The translations under genes were made by a program, and so were the position numbers. This document shows, in pieces, positions 19,084-29,045 of a stretch of DNA of 64,000 nt. This stretch comes from an uncultured Ruegeria sp. GTDB lineage: Bacteria; Pseudomonadota; Alphaproteobacteria; Rhodobacterales; Rhodobacteraceae. Position 1 is the first letter of the stretch. Every line of letters begins with the position of its first letter. Location: contig NZ_CANMFF010000013.1 in the NCBI RefSeq assembly GCF_947497005.1, positions 89,062 to 153,061 of the forward strand, read 5' to 3'. A model generated the notes under the pieces. The model was not told where the DNA came from. It saw only the letters and a list, made by a program, of their open reading frames with translations, and did no database searches.

Positions 19084-20343
19084 ATGATCCAGAATAACTC
19101 CGCCCTGATAGACGCCATCCGTGACCGGTTCGCGCATGTGGACAACTGCCCGTTTCAGGGCGAGCGTATCTTTTTCGAAAACGCTGGCGGCGCACTGACG
19201 TTGAAGTCGGTTGCCGAAACTTCGGCCTTCTATGCCGCGATCCCGGACAATCCGGGGCGCGTCAACCCGGCAGGACAAGGCACACAGAACGTGATCAACA
19301 AGGCCAAGCAGGACCTGGCCGTTTTCATGAACGCCTCAAGCGGGCAATTTTTTGCGGGCGAAAGCGGCACCGAGCTTTTGTTCCGCATGATCCGCACAGC
19401 TTGCCTAGTTGCCCCCAAAAGCACCAAGGTGATCGGGTCGTCCATCGAACACCCGGCGACTCGCAGTGCCGCGCGCCGCTGGGCCGAGATTGCAGAGTTG
19501 GACTATGTGAACGTTCCCCATGATGATGACACAGGCTTGGTCACGGCCGAGGACTATGCCGAGCTGATGACCCCGGATGTCGCGGTGGCGACGATTCTTC
19601 ATGCCTCACCCGTGACGGGCATGGGCATGGATGTGGCAGCAATTTCGGCGGCAATCCGCGCTGTTGCACCGGATTGCCTTATCATCGTGGATGGCATCCA
19701 ACACGCGGCCCACGGACAGATGGATATCGATGCCTATGACGTCGATGGTTATGCAATCTCGCCCTATAAGGTGTTTTCGCGCCATGGCTACGGCATCGCG
19801 TGGATATCGGATAAGCTAAGCGCTTTGCCGCATGATATGCTGATCAACGCCCCTGCGACGGGTTGGGAATTCGGCACGCGCGACGCCGGGTCTTACGCGA
19901 CCGCGTCGGATGTGGTGTCTTATTTCGACTGGCTGGGCGGAGAAGTGTCCGACGAGACCGATCACCGCAAACGGATCGAGGCGGCAGGTCGCGCCATTCA
20001 CGCCTATGAGACACACCTGACCAATACCGCCATCAATGGCACCGGCAACCTGCCTGGGCTGTGCGACATGGATCATGTCACTATTCTGGCTGGTGCTGAC
20101 AACCCTGCGCGAGAAGGGCTGGTGTCCATCGTGGTCGAGGGCAGAGCATCCGAAGACGTGGTCGACGTTCTGAATCAGCAAGGCATCCGCACACATACCC
20201 GCAAGGCCGATCATTACTCGGGTAACGTTCTTGATCCGTTAGGTCTGCTGGATTGCATCCGCATCTCGTTTTGCCATTACAACACCGAACAGGAAATTGC
20301 TCGTCTGCTGGCTGCGATCAAGGAGCTGGGTAAGGAATGCTGA
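19084..20343 (+). CDS. Class V aminotransferase-fold PLP enzyme, paralogue 2
   Basis: Extensive similarity to the 9008-10258 product: RIFFENAGGALTL, IIVDGIQHAAHGQMDI, SPYKVFSRHGYG. Confidence 0.85.
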   Translation: MIQNNSALIDAIRDRFAHVDNCPFQGERIFFENAGGALTLKSVAETSAFYAAIPDNPGRVNPAGQGTQNVINKAKQDLAVFMNASSGQFFAGESGTELLFRMIRTACLVAPKSTKVIGSSIEHPATRSAARRWAEIAELDYVNVPHDDDTGLVTAEDYAELMTPDVAVATILHASPVTGMGMDVAAISAAIRAVAPDCLIIVDGIQHAAHGQMDIDAYDVDGYAISPYKVFSRHGYGIAWISDKLSALPHDMLINAPATGWEFGTRDAGSYATASDVVSYFDWLGGEVSDETDHRKRIEAAGRAIHAYETHLTNTAINGTGNLPGLCDMDHVTILAGADNPAREGLVSIVVEGRASEDVVDVLNQQGIRTHTRKADHYSGNVLDPLGLLDCIRISFCHYNTEQEIARLLAAIKELGKEC

Positions 20344-20367
20344 CACGTTGTTCAAGGCTTGTAGACC

Positions 20368-22782
20368 TCAGCCGCGCATCCGTTCATTGCCCGGATCGTA
20401 TAGCGGACGCAGGCTTGCCTGTGCCTGAACAGCTTGTCCGGCGACAATCACTCGGTAGTATCGCGCGGCAAGCGCGGTCATCGCCATTCCTTCAGGTCGG
20501 GTTACATATCCTAAACCCACGGCTCCACCAACGCTCCAGCCATAGCTGGCCGAGGTCAGGCGTCCGACGATCTGACCGTCACACAAGATCGGCTCTTTCC
20601 CGAAGACCAGCGGTTCAGGGTCGTCCAGCCTGAAGGAAAGCAAGCGGCTTGAAGCTCCTGTCGCTTTGCGGGCCTCGATTGCGCTTTTGCCGATAAATTC
20701 GGTCGAAAAATCGCAGGCGAAAGTCAGGCCGCTCTCCACTGGGCTGTCAAAGGGGCCAATATCATGTCCCCAGTGCCGGAAACCCTTTTCGATCCGACAA
20801 CTATCCACTGCCATCCCGCCGCACAAACGCGGTGCATTCGGTGCAGCCATGATCGTCTCGAATGCATGCTGGGCATACTCGGAAGGCACATGCAATTCCC
20901 ATCCCAACTCACCGACATAGGTGATCCGCTGCGCCCGAATCGGCGCGTGCCCGATATGCAGCGCCTGCCAGGTACCAAACGGGAAGACGTCGTTCGACAG
21001 GTCAGTATCGGTCAGGTCCGTCAAAAACTCTCTCGCGCGTGGACCCATCACCGCCAGCGTCGTCTCGGCCGACGTTGCGTTCACGACCGAAGTTCCAGAG
21101 CCAAGTAACTGCGTTTTCAGCCAGTATTCGGTTTGCGGCTCGGCACTGGCAGAGGCCATGATCATGTAACGTGTATCGGTCAGGCGGGCGACAGTCACAT
21201 CCGCCTCGATCCCGCCTTGTCGGTTGAACATGTGGGTATAGAGTAAAACGCCCGGCGCAACGGCCATGTTGGCACCGCATAGCCGTTGCATCTGTGTCTG
21301 CGCGTCTTGCCCGTCGACAATGAAACGACCAAAGGTCAGGTCGATCAAGCCAAGATCCCCGCGCAGCGTCAAATGCTCGGTCTTCCAATCGTCGAACCAG
21401 GGCTCGTTCCCGAAACCATCCGTCATTTCGCGCCCGTAATAAAGGGGGCGTTCCCATCCATTGGCGCTGCCGAACTGTGCGCCTGCGCCTCTTAAATGGG
21501 CATAATAGGGCGTCCGGCGCAGCCGCCGCGCCTTGGTTTTGCGCAGATAAGGCCAATGCATCGCATAGGCATGGCCCAGCGTTTCCGCCGCTTTAGTGGC
21601 CGTATAACTGCGTGCATTCAGACCCGGCACGATGCGGCGGCTGTCCACATCGGTCAGGTCCGTTGTCATGTGACCGTTCAAGATCCACTCGGCCAGCGCT
21701 TTTCCGGCTCCCGGTCCATTCTGAATACCGGTCGAGTTGAAACCGGCAGCGACCCAGTAACCTGACACTTCCGGGACCGGCCCCAGATAGGGCTTGGCAT
21801 CCGGGGTAAAGCACTCCGGTCCGTTGAAGAACTTGCGAATGCCCGAGCTCGCCAGCGCTGGAACTCGCTCCATCGCTGCTTCGAGTATCGGGTGAAGGTG
21901 TTCTTCATCGCAGGGCAACTCATCGAATTCGAAAGCTTCGGGCAAGCCGCCCTTGGGCAACCACGGAGTGGCATTGGGTTCAGAGCAGCCGATCAGCAGT
22001 TTGCCTGCGTCTTCTTTGTAATAGGCGTATTCGTCCAACACCCGCAGAACCGGCAGGTCGCCGGTCACGCCTTCAATCGGGTCCGTCACTACATAATAGT
22101 GGTTGGTGTAGTGCAAAGGAATTTGCACGCCATGGGTCAAACCAAATTCACGCGCCCACATGCCGGTTGCATTGACCACATGCTCTGCCCGGACCAAGCC
22201 CTGTTCGGTTTCCACACCGGTAGCGCGGCCATTTTCGATAACCACACGGGTCACCTGCGTGTCTTCAAAAACCTGCACACCATGCATCCGCGCGCCCTTG
22301 GCCAGCGCTATTGTCGTGTCGATGGGGTTGGTATAGCCATCACCAGGAAACCAGAATGCGCCTTTCGCGTTTTGGGTCGACAAAAGCGGCCATCGATCCT
22401 GAGCCTCGGCCAGGCTGATCTCTTCCGCGCGCAGGCCGCAGCCATGGGCATAATCCACCTTGCGGCGCAGCTCTTCCATTCGGGCTTGGGTCAACGCCAG
22501 CGTCATCGAACCGTTGCGCTTGAAACCTGTGCTCTGGCCGGTCTCGTCCTCAAGGCTCTCCATCAAGTCGAGGCCGTATTTCGCCAGGGCAGACATGACC
22601 GGCACGCCCTGTGTTTCGCTGACCAGCCCGGCGGCATGCCATGTGGTGCCTGATGTCAATTTCTTGCGTTCGAACAGGGCTGCTGAACAGCCTGCTTTCG
22701 CCAGATGATAGGCGATGGCGCAACCGACGATGCCACCACCTATGACCGCAACCTGAACGTGGTTGGGATGAGGTTTTGCCAT
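20368..22782 (-). CDS. FAD-dependent oxidoreductase/GcvT fusion (DMGDH family)
   Basis: VAVIGGGIVGCAIAYHLAKAGCSAALFERKKLTSGTTWHAAGLV; C-terminal ITYVGELGWELH. Confidence 0.9.
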   Translation of the reverse strand: MAKPHPNHVQVAVIGGGIVGCAIAYHLAKAGCSAALFERKKLTSGTTWHAAGLVSETQGVPVMSALAKYGLDLMESLEDETGQSTGFKRNGSMTLALTQARMEELRRKVDYAHGCGLRAEEISLAEAQDRWPLLSTQNAKGAFWFPGDGYTNPIDTTIALAKGARMHGVQVFEDTQVTRVVIENGRATGVETEQGLVRAEHVVNATGMWAREFGLTHGVQIPLHYTNHYYVVTDPIEGVTGDLPVLRVLDEYAYYKEDAGKLLIGCSEPNATPWLPKGGLPEAFEFDELPCDEEHLHPILEAAMERVPALASSGIRKFFNGPECFTPDAKPYLGPVPEVSGYWVAAGFNSTGIQNGPGAGKALAEWILNGHMTTDLTDVDSRRIVPGLNARSYTATKAAETLGHAYAMHWPYLRKTKARRLRRTPYYAHLRGAGAQFGSANGWERPLYYGREMTDGFGNEPWFDDWKTEHLTLRGDLGLIDLTFGRFIVDGQDAQTQMQRLCGANMAVAPGVLLYTHMFNRQGGIEADVTVARLTDTRYMIMASASAEPQTEYWLKTQLLGSGTSVVNATSAETTLAVMGPRAREFLTDLTDTDLSNDVFPFGTWQALHIGHAPIRAQRITYVGELGWELHVPSEYAQHAFETIMAAPNAPRLCGGMAVDSCRIEKGFRHWGHDIGPFDSPVESGLTFACDFSTEFIGKSAIEARKATGASSRLLSFRLDDPEPLVFGKEPILCDGQIVGRLTSASYGWSVGGAVGLGYVTRPEGMAMTALAARYYRVIVAGQAVQAQASLRPLYDPGNERMRG

Positions 22783-22786
22783 GGAG

Positions 22787-25204
22787 CTACCCCCTCAGCC
22801 GCTCGTTTTCGGGATCATAAAATGGCACAGCGGTCACAGTCGCATTGATTTGTACGCCCAGCACTTCGATCTGGTACACATCTCCTGGCTGTGCCGCCTC
22901 GGTCAGATAACCAAGTGCGATGCGTTTGCCGATGCGGAATCCGGTTCCACCGGAACTGACATAGCCCACAGGTTTGCCTTCGCGGCAGATCGGGTCCGAA
23001 GATAGCGTATCCGCGCCGTGACCATCCAAAACAAAGGCGGTGAAGTGATAGACCTTAGGCCGTTTGGCTTGCTCCAAAAACGCTTCGCGGCCGACAAAAT
23101 GGTTTTTCTTCTTGCTGACAAATCGGTCCAGCCCTGCATCAAACGTGGTGTATTCGATGCCGAAATCCGCGCCCCAACCATGATAACCCTTCTCAAGCCG
23201 CATGGCGTTCAGTGCATAGGAGCCGAATTCGACCATACCCTTTTCAACCCCCTGTTCCATGATTGCGGTGTAGACCGAAACCAAATCGGCGCTGCGAATG
23301 TGCAGTTCCCATCCCAGTTCGCCAACATAGGACACCCGAAGGGCAACGGCTGGCACACCGGCGACGGTGATTTTACGCACCGACATCCAGGGGGCAGCGT
23401 CTTTCGACAGGTCGTCCTGTGTGAGTGGCTGCAACACCTCGCGGGATTTCGGACCCATGACCATCAATGCGGCGTCAAATTCAGAGCCACGGATCAGGGT
23501 CAAGCCCTCATCGGGCAGGTATTGTGATAACCAGTCATGGTCGCGTTGATCGGCCAGTGTGGGTCCGCAAAGCAGATATTTGTATTCGTCCAGCCGCGCG
23601 ATGGTTGCCTCGGACCAGATTTTACCCTTGGGCGTCAACATATAGGACAGTTTGACCCGGCCAACCGGAGGCATCGCGCCACAGAATACATGGTCGAGGA
23701 ACTCAGTCGCCTTTGGTCCTTCAACCTCATACCGTGTGAACCCACCGTGGTCCATCACGCCCACATTGTCGCGCACGCCTTCACATTCGGCTTTGACGGC
23801 ATCGTGCCAAGCCTCGTGATGGAAACTCAGCTGGCCGTCATGCTTGATCTGGTCCGTCTGGAACCAGAATGCGCGTTCCCACCCTGCGATCTGACCGAAA
23901 ACCGCGCCTTTGGCCTTGAGCCTGTCATAAAGCGGTGTGGATTGTACCGGGCGTCCCGCTTTCCACAGGCGATGAGGGTAGGGGATCGCATACTGATGCT
24001 CATAGAGCTCGCTGGCCCGTTTGACGGTATAGTCGAAGGTCGCCCATTCCTCGCTGAAACGACGCGGGTCCCACATCGACATGTCCCATTCGGGTTCGCC
24101 TTCCGTGATCCATTCGGTCAACGTTTTGGCTGCCGCCGCCGAGTGGGTGATACCTACCGGGAAACAACAGGCGTGATAGAAGTTCGGCAGGCCAAAAGCC
24201 GGACCGCAAAGCGGCGCGCCATCCGGGCTGTATGGGATCGGGCCGTTCACGAATCGGCTGACCCCAGCTTCACCCAGCAACGGCACATGTTCCAACGCGG
24301 CCTCGAGAATTTCGGCGATGTCATCGACACTGTCGGGATAGAGTTGATTGGCAAAGCAATCCGGCAGCCCGTCCAGCCACGCCGGGCGACCTTCGTGACC
24401 GTAAGAACCCAAGAGCAATCCGTTCCGCTCGCGCCGCAGATAGTACATGATGTCCGGGTCGCGGATAAGAGGGAAGTTCTCGGGGTTGGCTTCAAGCTCT
24501 GGTAGGTTCTCGGTGACCAGATATTGGTGTTCCAACGTGACGACGGGCAGCTTCTGGCCGACCATTTCCCCGATTTGGCGACCGTAATAACCCCCGGCAT
24601 TGATGACGATTTCGCAGGTCACATCACCCTTGTCTGTTTGGACCAGCCACTCTCCGGAAGCGCGGCGTCGGATGTCGGTGACCTTGGTGAACCGCGCAAT
24701 CTGTGCGCCCCGATCACGAGCTCCCTTTGCCAATGCCTGTGTCAGCTGCGACGGGTCCACGTCACCCTCGTAGGGGTCGAGGATGCCGCCGATGATGCTG
24801 TCGCCCGAACTGAAGTAAGGGTGCATGTCATCCATTTCGGACGGGGTCAGCATCGCCATGTCATAGCCCAGCCCTTTGGAAATGCCGACCAGATGCAGGA
24901 ACAAGTCCATCCGTTCCGGCGTATGGGCAGGCCAGAACGCGCCGGTATGACGGTAGGTGATCGGGTAATCGACCTCTGAAGCCAGATCCTTGTAGAGTCG
25001 CCATGCATAATTGCCCGCCCGCATCCCGCTCCAGCTGTTGGCGTAAGTCGGGATATTGCCCGCTGCATGCCAGGTCGAGCCACTGGTCAATTCGTTCTTT
25101 TCGATTAGCAAAGTATCGGCGACGCCTGCCTTGGCCAGATGGTACAGGGTGGAGACACCAACAGCGCCGCCCCCGATGATTACTACTTTGGCTTGATTTT
25201 TCAT
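22787..25204 (-). CDS. FAD-dependent oxidoreductase/GcvT fusion (DMGDH family)
   Basis: MKNQAKVVIIGGGAVGVSTLYHLAKAGVADTLLIEKNELTSGSTWHAAG; RVSYVGELGWELH. Internal ATG at 25204 chosen. Confidence 0.9.
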   Translation of the reverse strand: MKNQAKVVIIGGGAVGVSTLYHLAKAGVADTLLIEKNELTSGSTWHAAGNIPTYANSWSGMRAGNYAWRLYKDLASEVDYPITYRHTGAFWPAHTPERMDLFLHLVGISKGLGYDMAMLTPSEMDDMHPYFSSGDSIIGGILDPYEGDVDPSQLTQALAKGARDRGAQIARFTKVTDIRRRASGEWLVQTDKGDVTCEIVINAGGYYGRQIGEMVGQKLPVVTLEHQYLVTENLPELEANPENFPLIRDPDIMYYLRRERNGLLLGSYGHEGRPAWLDGLPDCFANQLYPDSVDDIAEILEAALEHVPLLGEAGVSRFVNGPIPYSPDGAPLCGPAFGLPNFYHACCFPVGITHSAAAAKTLTEWITEGEPEWDMSMWDPRRFSEEWATFDYTVKRASELYEHQYAIPYPHRLWKAGRPVQSTPLYDRLKAKGAVFGQIAGWERAFWFQTDQIKHDGQLSFHHEAWHDAVKAECEGVRDNVGVMDHGGFTRYEVEGPKATEFLDHVFCGAMPPVGRVKLSYMLTPKGKIWSEATIARLDEYKYLLCGPTLADQRDHDWLSQYLPDEGLTLIRGSEFDAALMVMGPKSREVLQPLTQDDLSKDAAPWMSVRKITVAGVPAVALRVSYVGELGWELHIRSADLVSVYTAIMEQGVEKGMVEFGSYALNAMRLEKGYHGWGADFGIEYTTFDAGLDRFVSKKKNHFVGREAFLEQAKRPKVYHFTAFVLDGHGADTLSSDPICREGKPVGYVSSGGTGFRIGKRIALGYLTEAAQPGDVYQIEVLGVQINATVTAVPFYDPENERLRG

Positions 25205-25208
25205 CGAC

Positions 25209-26711
25209 TTAATTTTCCAGATGAATGGGCAGGCGTGCGCGCAGGGCGGTTTCGACCCCGGTGGGCAGATGAGAGGGTGTAGGCTGCGCTTCGATCTCTG
25301 CAACGCGGGCGATGGCGCGATCCCAAACCGTTTGTGCGCCGCTTTCAAGCCAATCATTGACACTCTGACGGTCGCCAAGTGAGGGATAGACGTATTCTTT
25401 CGTCATCAGGTCCAGCGTCTGAGCAGTGCCCAGGAAATGCCCTTCACCGGTCACCACTTTTTCAATCATGTCCAGATCGATAGAGTCTTCAAACATCTCG
25501 ACCCCACGCACCGTGCGCAGGATGGCCCCGCACATATCATTGTCGATTACCAAAGCCTCTTTACTGGCGGCCATGATCGACCCCAGCATTCCGACTGACA
25601 GATTGATCATGTCAGCCCCGCCTTGGGCGGCCAGTGCGATAGTATATCCCTTTTCGTAACCCGACTGCGCATCGACTGTTTTGGCGTCGGTCATGCCCGC
25701 CGATACTGTCGACGGCAGATCAAGGTTCAGCAGCAACTGCGCGGCGGCGGCATTGGCCACCGCTGCCTCGCCCGACCCGCCGGTCATCGCACCGGTGCGC
25801 AGGTCCGAGATGAAAGGCAGGAAAGCTAGAATGCAGGGAAAGCCCGGTTGCATCATGTTGACCAGCACCAGACCAGCCAGAGACTCTGCCAGACCTTGGG
25901 CCAGCGCACCGGCCAGTGAGGCTGGGCTGGTCGCGCCCGCTTGTGCCGCCGAGCAGATTTGCAACGGCATCCCCAGCCGCACGCATTCTCGCATCACGCC
26001 GCAGGCCTCTTCGGCCAGTGTCAGGGGCGGCACCACGTGGCAGACTGAGGCAAAGCAGAAAGGTTGCGTGCGAAACGCGCCTTCGCCCCCCAGGGCTTGG
26101 TCGAACATCCCGACGACGGGTTCTACATTGTCTGGCTCAAAGAAGCTGGTGCCAATTGGCTTCGAGGTTGCCTTCATCGCGGCAAAAGCGGTGTTAATAT
26201 CCAGCGTCAGCGGGTCTTGGAGATCACGTGCCACAACTGGGCGCAGGGAATAGTGAATACTGTCGCAGGCATCGACGATGCGCATCAGGCTGTACAGGTC
26301 CTGCAATGTACTGTCGCGAAACCTGTTTGTGGCCGCATCCAGAACCTGTACGGCGGCCCCACCAGTGCCGATATGCACGCGGCCACCGCCGATTTCGATT
26401 CCTCGATCCCGATTGAATCCAGGCAATTCGACCCTTTTACAGGCCCTTGCAAGCACATCTTCAACCAGACCGCGCGAAAAGGTGATGCGACCGCCTGCCC
26501 GCGCTGAGGCACCGTTTTTCAGGGCAAGATTATGAATATCGTTGGGTGCGCCGGATACACCGATCCGCTCCAGAATGTCGAAAGCCGTATTCGTGATTTG
26601 CGTCAGCTTGCCGTTATCCAACGGTTTGAAGCGTCCGCCAAATGGTGGAGCTGACATCTTTGGCGTCGCGGGATTGGCGAGCCTTTTGTTTCTTGTTCGC
26701 CGCATGAACAC
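25209..26711 (-). CDS. MttB-family (trimethylamine methyltransferase superfamily) protein, non-pyrrolysine
   Basis: HIGTGGAAVQVLD, VCHVVPPLTLAEEACGVMRECVRLGMPLQICSAAQAGATSPASLAG, GMTDAKTVDAQSGYEKGYTIALAAQGGADMI; uninterrupted 500-aa frame. Confidence 0.87.
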   Translation of the reverse strand: MFMRRTRNKRLANPATPKMSAPPFGGRFKPLDNGKLTQITNTAFDILERIGVSGAPNDIHNLALKNGASARAGGRITFSRGLVEDVLARACKRVELPGFNRDRGIEIGGGRVHIGTGGAAVQVLDAATNRFRDSTLQDLYSLMRIVDACDSIHYSLRPVVARDLQDPLTLDINTAFAAMKATSKPIGTSFFEPDNVEPVVGMFDQALGGEGAFRTQPFCFASVCHVVPPLTLAEEACGVMRECVRLGMPLQICSAAQAGATSPASLAGALAQGLAESLAGLVLVNMMQPGFPCILAFLPFISDLRTGAMTGGSGEAAVANAAAAQLLLNLDLPSTVSAGMTDAKTVDAQSGYEKGYTIALAAQGGADMINLSVGMLGSIMAASKEALVIDNDMCGAILRTVRGVEMFEDSIDLDMIEKVVTGEGHFLGTAQTLDLMTKEYVYPSLGDRQSVNDWLESGAQTVWDRAIARVAEIEAQPTPSHLPTGVETALRARLPIHLEN

Positions 26712-26857
26712 GTCCGTGGAGAGGAATTTTCCACAGCATCTTAGGAAGGTTAAAAAATTAGCTCAATTCCATTATTTGTAGATTTTGATGAATGAGATTC
26801 ATGCAAGCGGACTCTGAGTTCTCCTTTAACAACGAAAGCAAAAACTCCGTCTTAAGT

Positions 26858-27445
26858 TCAGGAATCTGCAGTCTCGTTTCGGGGATGCCACTGTCTCGCC
26901 ACCGCGTCACAAATCTTCAGACAGTCCACCGCGCGCGCCGCGATCTGCTCCACGATTTCGGTCATGTTGTTTGGTTTCAGATAGAAGGCTGGCACAGGTG
27001 GCAGGATGATGGCGCCCATTTCCGCAGCTGCTGTCATATTGCGTAGATGAGCCAATGTCAGCGGTGCTTCGCGCGCCAGCAGAACCAAGGGCCGTCTTTC
27101 CTTGAGTTGGACGCCGGCCGCTCGGGTCAGCAGGTTATCGTCCAGACCATGCGCAATTGCAGCCAGCGAGCGCATGGAACAGGGCGCGATAATCATCCCG
27201 GATATCGGCACCGAACCGGACGCGATACTGGCCCCTATATCCGCGGTCGCGTGATGACGGGTCACCAACTGCCGCAATTCACCCAGAGCATCCAGGCCGC
27301 ATTCCTGCCCAAGTGTCAAAGTGGCGGCCGGGCTGACCACAAGGTCGGTCTCGATATCCGCCGACGCCAGCCGTCGTGCCACTGCAAGGCTCAATGCCGC
27401 GCCAGAAGCACCTGATACGCCCAATACAACACGGGTTCTTGTCAT
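26858..27445 (-). CDS. ubiX: UbiX-family flavin prenyltransferase
   Basis: MTRTRVVLGVSGASGAALSLAVARRL, IAPCSMRSLAAIAHGLDDNLLTRAAGVQLKERRPLVLLAREAPL. ATG at 27445. Confidence 0.9.
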   Translation of the reverse strand: MTRTRVVLGVSGASGAALSLAVARRLASADIETDLVVSPAATLTLGQECGLDALGELRQLVTRHHATADIGASIASGSVPISGMIIAPCSMRSLAAIAHGLDDNLLTRAAGVQLKERRPLVLLAREAPLTLAHLRNMTAAAEMGAIILPPVPAFYLKPNNMTEIVEQIAARAVDCLKICDAVARQWHPRNETADS

Positions 27446-28986
27446 GCTCTCAACTCCGGCATCAATCTGTTTACAAGGTCCTCCGCGAAAGCGTGATCGG
27501 CATTTGTTTCGCGCATGACGATCCCCCATTCTCGCAGCGTTTCGCTGCCTATCTTTGTCGTTGCATCGATACCGATCTTGCCGGCCAGACCGGGTTCGGG
27601 TGAGGCAAAATCCAGATAGTCCATAGGCGTTCTGTCAAGAGCCATCACATCGCGACCCGGGTCCATGCGCGTGGCAAGCGCCCAGGCGACGTCATCCCAG
27701 TTTCGGGGGTCGATATCGGCATCGACTGCAACGATCATCTTCGTATAGCTGAATTGCGGCAGCATCCCCCACAGGGCCATCATCACACGTCGGGCCTGCC
27801 CTGGATATCGTTTGTCGATGGCGACGATAGCGATGCGATAAGAACAGGCGGCAGGTGGCAGCCAGAGATCGTGAATTTCGGGAATTTGCGCCCGAATGGT
27901 TGGCAGTGCCAGACGATTGAACACCTCTCCAATAATGGAGGGTTCGTCTGGTGGACGTCCGGTATAGGTCGACAAGTACAAAGGCGCCTCGCGATGGGTT
28001 ATAGCAGTGACATGCATCACCGGAAAAGGCTCGGCGGGATTGTAATACCCGGTGTGATCCCCAAAAGGCCCTTCAGGAGCTGTCTCGCTCGGCGAGGCCC
28101 AGCCTTCCAAGACGAATTCGGCATCTGCGGGAACCAGCAAGGGGACGGATTTAGCGGGACTCAAGCGCGGCCGGTTCTGGTTCAGGGCACCGGCAAACGC
28201 TAGTTCGGAAACGGTTTCAGGCAGGGGCAGAGCTGCCGACAACAACGTTGCAGGATCCGCACCCAGAACAATTGCGACCGGCATCTTTTCGTTGCGCTGC
28301 GCCCAACTACGATGATGAGCGGCCCCGCCGCGATGAGGTAGCCAGCGCATGATCAGACGGTTTCGATCCAGCACCTGTACGCGATAGACCCCGGCATTGT
28401 AGGCCTGTGCCGCGTCGGGTTCGCTGCCATGGGGCCGGGTGATGACAACTGGCCAAGTGATCAACGGCCCTGCATCTTGAGGCCAGTGTGTCTGGATCGG
28501 CAGCCTAGAGAGGTCGACGTCAGTTCCGCTATGGCAAACATGCTGGGAGGTGGCCGTCTTGACCAGCTTCGGTCGGGTAGACAATGCCGCCTTCAACATC
28601 GGCCATCGGGACAACGCTTCCCTCAATCCGCTCGGGGGCGTCGGCGTCCGCAGCGCGGCCAAAAAAGCACCCAGATCGTCCAACTCGTCGGGTGAAACGC
28701 CCAGCCCGGCAGCAACACGTTCTGTGGTTCCAAATAGATTTACGACAACCGGGATATCAAACCGACCAACGAATGCACCTGTCGGCTGGTCGAACTGCAA
28801 CACCGGGCCTGTAGCTTCCAGCACAGCGCGGTGGACGGCTGTCATTTGGTGGCACACCGAAACCGGATCAGGAATGCGCCTGAACTGTCCTGTTTCTTCA
28901 CACCATTTCAGAAAATGTCGAAGGCTGGGATATTGCGGCAGGGTGCGAATGGCTTTGCTCCGGCGGTGGTGCTCATCCTCTAGCAA
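27442..28986 (-). CDS. ubiD: UbiD-family decarboxylase
   Basis: YRVQVLDRNRLIMRWLPHRGGAAHHR, EGPFGDHTGYY, DEPSIIGEVFNRLALPTIRAQIPEIHDLWLPP. Confidence 0.92.
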   Translation of the reverse strand: MLEDEHHRRSKAIRTLPQYPSLRHFLKWCEETGQFRRIPDPVSVCHQMTAVHRAVLEATGPVLQFDQPTGAFVGRFDIPVVVNLFGTTERVAAGLGVSPDELDDLGAFLAALRTPTPPSGLREALSRWPMLKAALSTRPKLVKTATSQHVCHSGTDVDLSRLPIQTHWPQDAGPLITWPVVITRPHGSEPDAAQAYNAGVYRVQVLDRNRLIMRWLPHRGGAAHHRSWAQRNEKMPVAIVLGADPATLLSAALPLPETVSELAFAGALNQNRPRLSPAKSVPLLVPADAEFVLEGWASPSETAPEGPFGDHTGYYNPAEPFPVMHVTAITHREAPLYLSTYTGRPPDEPSIIGEVFNRLALPTIRAQIPEIHDLWLPPAACSYRIAIVAIDKRYPGQARRVMMALWGMLPQFSYTKMIVAVDADIDPRNWDDVAWALATRMDPGRDVMALDRTPMDYLDFASPEPGLAGKIGIDATTKIGSETLREWGIVMRETNADHAFAEDLVNRLMPELRA

Positions 28987-29004
28987 CGAAAGGGGCGGGT
29001 CGAA

Positions 29005-29018
29005 TTGACAACCGTCAA
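29005..29018. promoter_or_regulatory. FNR/FixK-type binding site
   Basis: Perfect dyad TTGAC-AACC-GTCAA in the 59-bp gap between divergent ubiD and ubiT. Confidence 0.72.
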
Positions 29019-29045
29019 GTCTTTGATGCCGGGGCGGCTTTAGGA

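Noticed and set aside
9008-20343. Twin class-V PLP genes as direct repeats of a composite mobile element
   Set aside because: No transposase, terminal inverted repeats or target duplications seen; divergence looks like ordinary paralogy.
21892-24505. 253-aa and 322-aa plus-strand ORFs opposite the DMGDH genes
   Set aside because: Shadow ORFs of minus-strand flavoproteins.
25209-26711. Possible pyrrolysine-containing MttB
   Set aside because: Both MttB homologues are uninterrupted full-length frames; no in-frame amber readthrough is needed, and no pyl genes were seen in the window.
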